A DNA stretch of 64,000 bases from Pseudomonas mendocina (GTDB taxonomy: Bacteria; Pseudomonadota; Gammaproteobacteria; Pseudomonadales; Pseudomonadaceae), in assembly GCF_003008615.1 (NCBI RefSeq), contig NZ_CP027657.1:2108001-2172000 (forward strand), written 5' to 3'. Under the pieces are notes generated by a model that saw nothing but the letters and a program-made list of their open reading frames with translations, ran no database searches and was not told the origin of the DNA. A program made the translations under genes and the position numbers. Positions 17,564 through 23,878 of this stretch are shown here, one piece after another. Each line of letters starts with the position of its first letter. The stretch's first letter is position 1.

Positions 17564-17968
17564 TCAGCCGCGCCGTGGCGGTACCGGACGAGTGCGGCCG
17601 CTGCCATCGATGGCGACAAAAACGAACACCGCCTCGGTGACCTTGCGCCATTCATTGGACAACGGATCGTCGCTCCACACCTCGACCATCATCTGGATCG
17701 AGCTACGCCCCACTTCCAGCGCCTGCGTGTAGAACGACAACTGCGCACCCACGGCAACCGGTACGAGAAAGGCCATGCGATCGATGGCTACCGTAGCGAC
17801 GCGACCACCGGCGATCTTGCTGGCCATGGCGGTGCCGGCCAGATCCATCTGCGATACCAGCCAGCCGCCATAGATATCCCCGAAACCATTGGTCTCGCGC
17901 GGCAAGGCGGTGATCTGCAGGGCAAGGTCGCCCTGGGGGATCGGATCTTCCTGTTCGTAGTCGTTCAT
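17564..17968 (-). CDS. Acyl-CoA thioesterase, hotdog fold (YciA-like)
   Basis: 134 residues from ATG 17968 (MNDYEQEDPIPQGDLALQI). The hotdog acyl-CoA thioesterase pattern is plain: TNGFGDIYGGWLVSQMDLAGTAMA with the conserved Asp in the central helix, then VATVAIDRMAFLVPVAVGAQL. The C-terminal tail is basic (RTRPVPPRRG). YciA-type enzymes hydrolyse a broad range of acyl-CoAs in the cytoplasm. A 75-codon open extension upstream is not family-like, so I excluded it. It converges with dctP. Confidence 0.88.
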   Translation of the reverse strand: MNDYEQEDPIPQGDLALQITALPRETNGFGDIYGGWLVSQMDLAGTAMASKIAGGRVATVAIDRMAFLVPVAVGAQLSFYTQALEVGRSSIQMMVEVWSDDPLSNEWRKVTEAVFVFVAIDGSGRTRPVPPRRG

Positions 17969-18216
17969 CGGCTCGAGACTCGCGGCGCGGTTGTTGTTCT
18001 GGGCGCGGAACCCGCATAGCAGGTGGGCTCGGCGAGTATACCGACTGAACAGTCGCCGAGCGACCACTCTAGATGGCGCTGCAGACACCGCCACAGCTGG
18101 CTTATCGGGCAAAACGCACGACCCGCAATGGGCTCGTCGGGCAGGATGCCCGCCGCCGTTATTTCCCGATAAAAATAACCTACTGATTTTCAATGATTTT
18201 ATTTGAACGCGCAGGC
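17969..18216. other. Intergenic region upstream of thioesterase gene
   Basis: No gene is visible. There is an 8-bp hairpin CTCGGCGA / TCGCCGAG (18028-18035 and 18053-18060) and a widely spaced inverted pair TTATCGGG / CCCGATAA. The right half is AT-rich and leads into the sigma-54 promoter. Confidence 0.5.
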
Positions 18217-18232
18217 TGGCACGGGCAGTGCA
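18217..18232 (+). promoter_or_regulatory. Sigma-54 (RpoN) -24/-12 promoter
   Basis: TGGCACG, four bases (GGCA), then GTGCA. The -24 element is perfect and the -12 element is four of five. GG and GC are separated by exactly 10 bases. It points at the small-gene cluster starting at 18334. Predicted transcript start is near 18244. Confidence 0.72.
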
Positions 18233-18333
18233 ATGACTACTGCAAAGGATCGATAGGTACCGATCTCGAAACTGGAGACAGGCAACGCAGACACCTTCAT
18301 GAAGCTGCCACGCCGCCCGACAGGAGAACCGCC

Positions 18334-18534
18334 ATGTGGATAGTCGCCCTGCTGATTGCCAGCCTGCTGCTACTGCTCGGCCTGACGCTCGCCAGCGTCA
18401 TGCTGGTTGGCCAGACCCTGTGCGCAAGCCGCAACACCGCCGAGCTGGAGCTGCCCGAAGGCAATGCACGCCAGCCACAAGCGCAACCGAGCAATACGCA
18501 AGACCCCTGGCCTACCTGGGCCATTACTCACTGA
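18334..18534 (+). CDS. Small single-pass membrane protein of unknown function
   Basis: 66 residues from ATG 18334, with an AGGAGA ribosome site. The N-terminal half is one hydrophobic helix ([20 protein letters not shown] continuing to VMLVGQTLC). The C-terminal half is polar and Gln/Pro-rich and ends WPTWAITH. I recognise no family. It is the first of three closely spaced genes (followed by ytjA and an Ivy-like gene) downstream of the sigma-54 promoter, which suggests an envelope or stress-related role. Confidence 0.7.
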   Translation: MWIVALLIASLLLLLGLTLASVMLVGQTLCASRNTAELELPEGNARQPQAQPSNTQDPWPTWAITH

Positions 18535-18553
18535 TCCACCGAGGAGAAACGCC

Positions 18554-18718
18554 ATGCTGAGCTGGGCAATTACCTTCCTGATCATCGCCATTGTCGCTGC
18601 TGTACTGGGCTTCGGTGGTATCGCCGGCACCGCTACCGGGATCGCCAAGATTCTGTTCGTGGTCTTCCTGGTGCTGTTCGTCATCTCGTTCATCATGGGC
18701 CGTCGCCCACGTTTGTAA
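18554..18718 (+). CDS. ytjA: YtjA-family (DUF1328) small membrane protein
   Basis: 54 residues, [20 protein letters not shown] followed by [20 protein letters not shown] and a basic end (MGRRPRL). This is the DUF1328/YtjA family at its normal length, with two hydrophobic helices. GAGGAG lies before the ATG. The family is often osmotically or stress induced; its biochemical role is not known. Confidence 0.9.
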   Translation: MLSWAITFLIIAIVAAVLGFGGIAGTATGIAKILFVVFLVLFVISFIMGRRPRL

Positions 18719-18728
18719 GGAGAGGTTG

Positions 18729-19190
18729 ATGCAGTCAATCCACGCCATTGCCGCCGCCCTGTTGCTGGGCGGCGCCCTGGCGGCCCAGGCCGCCGACCGT
18801 GATGCCACCTTTCACCCTGCCGAGCTGCTGACCAGCAATGCCGAGAACCGCAATGCCTGGCAGGACGTGGTGAAGAACGAGGAACGCCTGCCAGACTGGC
18901 TGATGAACCTCAGCGGCCTGTCGACACCTATGCAGTCGGTGGAAGCCGACGGTGATCGCTATCTGGTCGGCCAGGTCTGCGAGGTGCAGAACTGCTTCAG
19001 CCAGCGGGTCTACGTCGCCTTCGAATGGAATGATGACGACGCCTACGCACTTTATGTGCAGGTGCCTCAAGGCCTGCCGGAAGACCGTGCGCCCAGCGAA
19101 CATGCCAGCCTGCGCTGGTTGGGTGAGCCGGACGAGGAAGTCCAGCAGATGCTGATGGAACAGCTGCGCAGCGACCCCAACTGGTACTAG
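18729..19190 (+). CDS. Ivy-like putative lysozyme inhibitor, periplasmic
   Basis: 153 residues from ATG 18729 with a Sec signal peptide ending AAQAA. The mature part resembles the inhibitor-of-vertebrate-lysozyme fold: HPAELLTSNAENRNAWQDVV, LPDWLMNLSGLSTPMQSVE, then GQVCEVQNCFSQRVYVAFEW. In Ivy the loop between the two cysteines (CKPHDC) blocks C-type lysozyme. Here the loop is CEVQNC, with the His absent, so the activity may be lost or directed at another target. The gene is 10 bases after ytjA and likely co-transcribed. Family assignment is from pattern, not a search. Confidence 0.65.
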   Translation: MQSIHAIAAALLLGGALAAQAADRDATFHPAELLTSNAENRNAWQDVVKNEERLPDWLMNLSGLSTPMQSVEADGDRYLVGQVCEVQNCFSQRVYVAFEWNDDDAYALYVQVPQGLPEDRAPSEHASLRWLGEPDEEVQQMLMEQLRSDPNWY

Positions 19191-19243
19191 GGTTCGCCCA
19201 CACATCCGTCGCGCCAGACCGCGATGAGGTGTCAGCCTCCCTA

Positions 19244-19385
19244 AGAACCTGTTCAAAGTCTGCTGCGCGTCGGCACTGCGGCGTTAAAAACAGGCTCGGA
19301 CTGCTCATTTACAGCTCGTAAACTCCGCGTCCTCGCCTGTTTTCGCCTTGCATTGCTCTAGCTCGCGAGACTTTGAACAGGCTCT
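19244..19385. repeat. Foldback repeat, copy 1 (142 bp)
   Basis: The ends are AGAACCTGTTCAAAGTCT and its near-exact inverted partner AGACTTTGAACAGGCTCT (17 of 18). Inside are a second inverted pair, AAAACAGGC / GCCTGTTTT, and a central TTTAC-agctc-GTAAA. The whole element can fold into one long hairpin. It is intergenic, between the Ivy-like gene and the SpmAB-type gene. Confidence 0.85.
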
Positions 19386-19466
19386 GAGTAACGGCAGTTT
19401 GCCGGCCGTCCCATAGAGGCGGCCGGCGCGTTATCATCCCCCGCCAGAACGACGAGGGGGTGCGGC

Positions 19467-20696
19467 ATGCTCAATGGCCTGTGGCTGAGCTTTTTTCTGG
19501 TGGCAGCAGTCGCGGGCTTTTCCCGCTGGCTGATCGGCGATGACCCGACGGTGTTCGGTGCCATGGTCGAAAGCCTGTTCGCCATGGCCAAGCTTTCGGT
19601 GGAAGTGATGGTGCTGTTGTTCGGCACCATGACCCTGTGGCTCGGCCTGCTGAGAATCGCCGAGCAAGCCGGCCTGGTGGATGCGCTGGCGCGCGTACTG
19701 GGCCCGCTGTTCGCCCGCCTGATGCCGGAAGTACCGCGCGGCCATCCCGCGCTCGGGCTGATCACCATGAACTTCGCCGCCAATGGCCTGGGCCTGGACA
19801 ACGCCGCCACGCCCATCGGCCTCAAGGCCATGCGCAGCCTGCAGGAGCTGAACCCGGACAAGCTCACGGCCAGCAACGCGCAGATTCTCTTTCTGGTGCT
19901 CAACGCTTCGTCGCTCACCGTGCTGCCGGTATCGATCTTCATGTACCGCGTGCAGCAGGGCGCCGAAGACCCAACCCTGGTATTCCTGCCGATTCTTCTG
20001 GCGACCAGCGCCTCGACCCTGGTCGGCCTGCTGTCGGTGGCCCTGATGCAGCGCCTGCGACTATGGGATCCGGTGGTGCTGGCCTATCTGATTCCCGGTG
20101 CACTGCTGCTCGGCGGCTTCATGGCGCTGCTGGCCGGCCTGAGCGCCACGGCACTGGCGGCGCTGTCATCGCTGCTCGGCAACCTGACGCTGTTTGGGGT
20201 GATCCTGGCCTTCCTGGTAGTCGGTGCGCTGCGCAAGGTCAAGGTCTACGAGCAGTTTATCGAGGGCGCGCGCGAAGGCTTCGACATCGCCAAGAGCCTG
20301 CTGCCATACCTGGTGGCGATGCTCTGCGCCATTGGTGTGCTGCGCGCCTCGGGCGCCCTGGAGTTCGGTCTCGACGGCATCCGCTGGATGGTCGAGGCCT
20401 TCGGCTGGGACACCCGCTTCGTCGAGGCGCTGCCCACCGCGCTGGTCAAGCCGTTCTCCGGCAGCGCGGCACGCGCCATGCTGATCGAGACCATGCAAAG
20501 CCATGGTGTGGACAGCTTCCCGGCGCTGGCCGCGGCGATCATCCAGGGCAGTACGGAAACCACCTTCTACGTGCTGGCAGTGTACTTCGGCGCGGTCGGT
20601 ATCCAGCGTGCACGCCACGCCGTAGGCTGCGCCTTGCTGGCGGAGCTGGCCGGGGTGATCGCCGCGATCACCGTCACCTACTGGTTCTTCGGCTGA
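19467..20696 (+). CDS. Nucleoside-recognition / SpmA-SpmB-type membrane protein
   Basis: 409 residues, strongly hydrophobic with about 10 membrane segments. It joins two halves of the Gate (nucleoside recognition) domain in the manner of spore maturation proteins A and B. Family motifs: MTLWLGLLRIAEQAGLVDAL, then ITMNFAANGLGLDNAATPIG, TASNAQILFLVLNASSLTVLP, and in the second half LVKPFSGSAARAMLIETM and IIQGSTETTFYVLAVYFGAVG. In non-sporulating bacteria the transported compound is unknown. GGGGGTG precedes ATG 19467. It is a single gene. Confidence 0.85.
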   Translation: MLNGLWLSFFLVAAVAGFSRWLIGDDPTVFGAMVESLFAMAKLSVEVMVLLFGTMTLWLGLLRIAEQAGLVDALARVLGPLFARLMPEVPRGHPALGLITMNFAANGLGLDNAATPIGLKAMRSLQELNPDKLTASNAQILFLVLNASSLTVLPVSIFMYRVQQGAEDPTLVFLPILLATSASTLVGLLSVALMQRLRLWDPVVLAYLIPGALLLGGFMALLAGLSATALAALSSLLGNLTLFGVILAFLVVGALRKVKVYEQFIEGAREGFDIAKSLLPYLVAMLCAIGVLRASGALEFGLDGIRWMVEAFGWDTRFVEALPTALVKPFSGSAARAMLIETMQSHGVDSFPALAAAIIQGSTETTFYVLAVYFGAVGIQRARHAVGCALLAELAGVIAAITVTYWFFG

Positions 20697-20715
20697 TCCC
20701 AGGAAGCGGAACAGT

Positions 20716-21300
20716 TCAGTCGGAGGCAAACCCCAGCTTGTCGCCGACCCAGCTCAGCACCGGGTCGGCATGGTCATATTCGCGCAAGGCCAGCAATTTG
20801 GGTTCGATGAACGCTTCGAAGTCGTCGGCCTGCTCGAAATACACGCCCGTGAAGATGGTGAACATCGATTTGTTGCCGACCGTGGCATAGAACAGGTTGC
20901 CCACCGGCTCACCATCCTGGGTCAGCAACCTGAGACTGGCGCGGGTCGCCAGCTGCGTGTCCAGTTCCAGCTCCTGTTGGGCCAGGCCGCTGTCGCGCAG
21001 ACCGAACGACGCACCGAAGGTCTCGGCATAACTGGTCATCAACGCATCAGCGGGCCGCGGGTAGAGCGAGACGCCGCTGTAGAGATAGAACCAGTCGCTG
21101 TCCTCACTCTCGAAACTGAGGTCGATGCTGCGCGCCGCGTAGGTCACCAGCTTCTCGTAACGGCCTTCGGCCGGCGCCTCATAGGCCGCGAAATCCTCAC
21201 TGCTGAGCAGCAGTCGCCGCTCTTCGGCGAGCGGTGTTTCGTGGTCGATGCAACCCACGAGCGACAATAGGCTGAGCATCATCAGCACGTTCCTGAACAT
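20716..21300 (-). CDS. Hypothetical lipoprotein
   Basis: 194 residues from ATG 21300 (MFRNVLMMLSLLSLVGC), a type II signal with lipobox LVGC, and GGAGG upstream. The mature part has an acidic N-terminus, an alternating beta-type centre (YEKLVTYAARSIDLSFESED, then DSDWFYLYSGVSLYPR) and a C-terminal segment ending WVGDKLGFASD. I do not recognise the family. It converges with the SpmAB-type gene at a distance of 19 bases. Confidence 0.75.
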   Translation of the reverse strand: MFRNVLMMLSLLSLVGCIDHETPLAEERRLLLSSEDFAAYEAPAEGRYEKLVTYAARSIDLSFESEDSDWFYLYSGVSLYPRPADALMTSYAETFGASFGLRDSGLAQQELELDTQLATRASLRLLTQDGEPVGNLFYATVGNKSMFTIFTGVYFEQADDFEAFIEPKLLALREYDHADPVLSWVGDKLGFASD

Positions 21301-21552
21301 GGCATTCCTCCCTGAATGAGCGCGAGCAGCTTGCCCGATCCAGGCACGCCTCGCCACTTGCAGCCGTTACAGCTGTGCGCGACGCCACATCATTCGTCCG
21401 CCTGGCGTGAATCGCCACCCTCACTGGCCGGCTGCATCCGCCTAGCCTGAGCACGGGCTAGAACAACAATCACAAGGCCCGTTTATCGAATCGTCACGCA
21501 CTGGTTTGCTAGGCGTTCGGCCGTTGAACGGGTACGCCGCCAGGAACCTTCC
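21301..21552. other. Intergenic DNA with no clear feature
   Basis: About 250 bases between the lipoprotein start and the epimerase remnant. I see no convincing gene, strong promoter or repeat. Confidence 0.4.
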
Positions 21553-21696
21553 ATGCGTATTTTGATCACCAGTGCAGCCGGTTTCATCAGCCATCAACTG
21601 CTTGCAGAGCTGGCCATCCAGCACCCGCAATGGACACTAATCGCCGGCGAGACCTTCGTCGCCTTTCTCAAGGCGCAAGGCCTCAGCTACCGCTGA
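21553..21696 (+). pseudogene. Remnant of an NAD-dependent epimerase/dehydratase gene
   Basis: A 47-codon frame: MRILITSAAGFISHQLLAEL, then AIQHPQWTLIAGETFVAFLK and AQGLSYR. The opening is the Rossmann beta-alpha-beta start of extended SDR epimerases, but the family GxxGxxG has become SAAGFIS, losing the first and last glycines. The first 30 residues look N-terminal and the last 16 look like a C-terminal helix, so the centre (roughly 270 residues in a full enzyme) seems deleted in frame. It overlaps the dodecin gene tail to tail. Original family member not certain. Confidence 0.6.
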
Positions 21697-21898
21697 GGCG
21701 AAAGCCGACCTTGAGCGTCACCTGATAGTGGCCGACCTTGCCGTCCTCGATATGCCCACGGGTGTCGACGACCTCGAACCAATCCATATTGCGCACGCTC
21801 TTGGCACATTCGGCCAAAGCGTTCTCGATGGCATCCTCGATGCTGGTACGGGACGAGCCGACGATCTCGATCTTCTTATAGGTATGCTGGGTGGACAT
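21683..21898 (-). CDS. Dodecin, flavin-binding
   Basis: 71 residues, MSTQHTYKKIEIVGSSRTSI, then EDAIENALAECAKSVRNMDW and FEVVDTRGHIEDGKVGHYQVTLKVGF. This is the dodecin fold: one helix packed on a three-stranded sheet. It keeps the conserved Trp of the flavin-stacking site (in MDWFEV) and a Gln in GHYQVTLKVGF. Dodecins form 12-subunit shells that store riboflavin, FMN or FAD. Length is normal, and the gene stands alone. Confidence 0.95.
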   Translation of the reverse strand: MSTQHTYKKIEIVGSSRTSIEDAIENALAECAKSVRNMDWFEVVDTRGHIEDGKVGHYQVTLKVGFRLSGS

Positions 21899-21988
21899 GA
21901 TGGACTCCTGAGTCCTGAGGGTTCCCCCTTGAGACTAGCCGCCGCAGCAGAAGTGTCATTTACAGGCACCTCGCCAGATCGCAAAAAT

Positions 21989-22009
21989 GCGACAAGTTCT
22001 CATTCATTA
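21989..22009 (+). promoter_or_regulatory. Fur-like box in front of ECF relic
   Basis: GCGACAAGTTCTCATTCATT matches the boxes before the intact sigma genes downstream in most positions. It is degraded at the right end. Confidence 0.4.
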
Positions 22010-22022
22010 TGAGACACCTCTC

Positions 22023-22246
22023 TTGTCGACTGCCTCCAAGCTGGGATTTTCCTTCATCGACCACCACCGCTGGCTGCTGCAATACGTCCACCGCCAACTG
22101 CGCAGTCGCGCCGACGCCGAAGACACCGCCGCAGAGACCTTCTGCCAACTGCTCGGCGCCCGGGTCGACCCGAAAAGCCTCTAAAAGCCTCGAACAACCA
22201 AATGCCTTTCTCTCCACCGATGCCCTTCGCAATGTCCTGGCGGCAT
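22023..22246 (+). pseudogene. Relic of a FecI-type ECF sigma factor gene
   Basis: The first part reads STASKLGFSFIDHHRWLLQY, then VHRQLRSRADAEDTAAETFC and QLLGARVDPKSL, then a stop at 22184. This is region 2 of FecI-type sigma factors (compare LYRDHAGWLQSWLRKRLGDR in the next gene). Directly after, in another frame, comes SLEQPNAFLSTDALRNVL, which corresponds to the REPRSFLATVAKRVM segment. So a frameshift and loss of the 3' half have killed it. The anti-sigma and receptor genes of this cassette are gone. Confidence 0.65.
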
Positions 22247-22299
22247 TGAGCCTTTTCCCTCGACTGTTGTTTCAAAAACAGAGTCACCCGAATACAATC

Positions 22300-22320
22300 G
22301 CGATCAATTCTTATCCGCAT
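22300..22320 (+). promoter_or_regulatory. Fur-like iron box, cassette 1
   Basis: GATCAATTCTTATCCGCA within a 21-base near-palindrome, 25 bases before the sigma gene start. The same sequence with few changes recurs at 26537 and 30870 before the next two sigma genes. Confidence 0.6.
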
Positions 22321-22344
22321 CGCTTTTGTCAAAGGAAGATCCGG

Positions 22345-22857
22345 GTGTCCCGCGCCTCGCTGCACGATGAAATGCACTGCCTCTATCGCGATCACGCCGG
22401 CTGGCTGCAGAGCTGGCTGCGCAAGCGCCTGGGCGACCGGCAGCGCGCGGAGGACATTTCCCATGACACGTTCGTACGCCTGATCGCTTCCACCGTGGCT
22501 CATCCATTACGCGAGCCGCGCAGCTTTCTGGCGACCGTGGCCAAGCGGGTGATGGTCGATCACCTGCGTCGACGCAGCCTGGAGCAGGCCTACCTGGAAG
22601 CCCTGACGCAGGAGCCCGAGTTGCAGGAATGCTCGCCGGAACAGCGCCTGCTGATGCTGGAAACCCTGCTGCAACTCGATGCCATGCTCGACGGCCTCGG
22701 CACCAAGGTGCGCCAGGCGTTTCTGTTCGCGCAGCTGGAAGGCCTGAGCTATGCCGAAATCGCCCAGCGCCTGGAGGTTTCCGTCAGTTCGGTGACCAAG
22801 TACATGGCCAAGGCCACCACTCAGTGCCTGTTGTTCGCCCTGGATGCCGAAGGGTGA
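22345..22857 (+). CDS. FecI-type ECF sigma factor, iron cassette 1
   Basis: 170 residues from GTG 22345 with AAGGAAG upstream. The frame is open much further 5', but that part runs into the relic and is not sigma-like. Region 2 is MHCLYRDHAGWLQSWLRKRL to EDISHDTFVRLI. Region 4 is the C-terminal GLSYAEIAQRLEVSVSSVTKYMAKA helix-turn-helix. Such factors are released by a FecR protein when the partner receptor binds its siderophore, and then drive the receptor gene. The stop overlaps the anti-sigma start (GTGA). Confidence 0.92.
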   Translation: MSRASLHDEMHCLYRDHAGWLQSWLRKRLGDRQRAEDISHDTFVRLIASTVAHPLREPRSFLATVAKRVMVDHLRRRSLEQAYLEALTQEPELQECSPEQRLLMLETLLQLDAMLDGLGTKVRQAFLFAQLEGLSYAEIAQRLEVSVSSVTKYMAKATTQCLLFALDAEG

Positions 22858-23792
22858 ACGCCGCCGAACAGCGCCTGGCGCTGCGCGATGCCGCCCACTG
22901 GCATGCCCGCCTCGGCGCCGCCCCGAGCTGCGCGCAGACGCAGCAGCAATGGCAGGCCTGGCACCGGCAGAGCGCCTTGCACCAATGGGCCTGGCAGCGC
23001 CTGGAAGACCTGCAGGCCGAACTCCAGGGCCTGCCTGGGCCGCTGGCGCGCCGCGCCATGGGAGCGAGCGTGCAGGCGACTCGGCGCACCCTGCTCAAGG
23101 GCCTGGTGCTCGGCCTGGGCGTTTCCAGCCTGGCCTGGACGGGCTACCGGCAGAGTCCGATCTGGCTGGCCGACCAACGCACCGCCACCGGCGAACGGCG
23201 TAGCCTGACCCTGCAGGATGGCACCCGCCTGATCCTCAACACCGCCAGCGCGGTGGATATCCGCTTCGACGCCCAGCAACGGCTAATCATTCTGCGTGCC
23301 GGTGAAATCCTTATCGAGACGGCCAAGGATTCGCGCCCGTTCAAGGTGCGCAGCGCCCATGGCGAGATGCGCGCTTTGGGCACGCGCTTTAACGTGCGTC
23401 AGCATGAAGATCGCACCACGCTCAGCGTGCTGGAGCATGCCGTCGCCGTGCGTAACGCACCGGGCCGTGAAGAAGTCCGTGTCGAGAGCGGCATGGGGCT
23501 GGACTTCGCTGCTGGCGCACTGGCAACCCCGCACCCCATCGACCTTAATCACAGTACCTGGAGCCAAGGACGCCTGGTGATCGATGACTGGCGCCTGGAT
23601 CGTACCCTGGCCGAACTGCAGCGCTACCGTCCTGGTGTCATCGTTTGTGCCGATGACGTTGCCGGTTTGCGTCTTTCCGGCGCCTACCCGTTGGACGATA
23701 TCGACCGTGCCCTGAGCGCCATCGCCCAGGCGCTGCCGGTGCGCATCGAGACCCGCACGCGCTATTGGGTAAGCATCAAAGCGCGCAAGTGA
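22854..23792 (+). CDS. FecR-type anti-sigma / sigma regulator, cassette 1
   Basis: 312 residues from GTG 22854, coupled to the sigma gene by GTGA. The cytoplasmic N-terminal DUF4880-type part holds paired Trp residues (AHWHARL, QQQWQAWHRQSALHQWAWQRLEDLQ). One membrane helix follows near residue 90 (TLLKGLVLGLGVSSLAWTGY). The periplasmic FecR domain begins GERRSLTLQDGTRLILNTASA. The last segment (LSGAYPLDDIDRALSAIAQALPVRI) is the STN-like part that contacts the receptor signalling domain. Confidence 0.93.
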   Translation: MNAAEQRLALRDAAHWHARLGAAPSCAQTQQQWQAWHRQSALHQWAWQRLEDLQAELQGLPGPLARRAMGASVQATRRTLLKGLVLGLGVSSLAWTGYRQSPIWLADQRTATGERRSLTLQDGTRLILNTASAVDIRFDAQQRLIILRAGEILIETAKDSRPFKVRSAHGEMRALGTRFNVRQHEDRTTLSVLEHAVAVRNAPGREEVRVESGMGLDFAAGALATPHPIDLNHSTWSQGRLVIDDWRLDRTLAELQRYRPGVIVCADDVAGLRLSGAYPLDDIDRALSAIAQALPVRIETRTRYWVSIKARK

Positions 23793-23819
23793 AAATATTT
23801 TTCATTAGCGATTGTCGGT
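23792..23819 (+). promoter_or_regulatory. Candidate ECF-sigma promoter of receptor 1
   Basis: GAAAAT, a 16-base spacer, then TGTCGG followed by TTTTCC. A matching element (GAAAAT, 15 bases, TGTCGG, TTTTGCC) precedes receptor 2. The GAAAAT/TGTC pattern resembles promoters of FecI-class factors. Confidence 0.5.
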
Positions 23820-23878
23820 TTTCCAATCTCGCTCGACCTCTCCTGCAAACCGCCTTACCGGTATTTGAAGGAGCCCTC

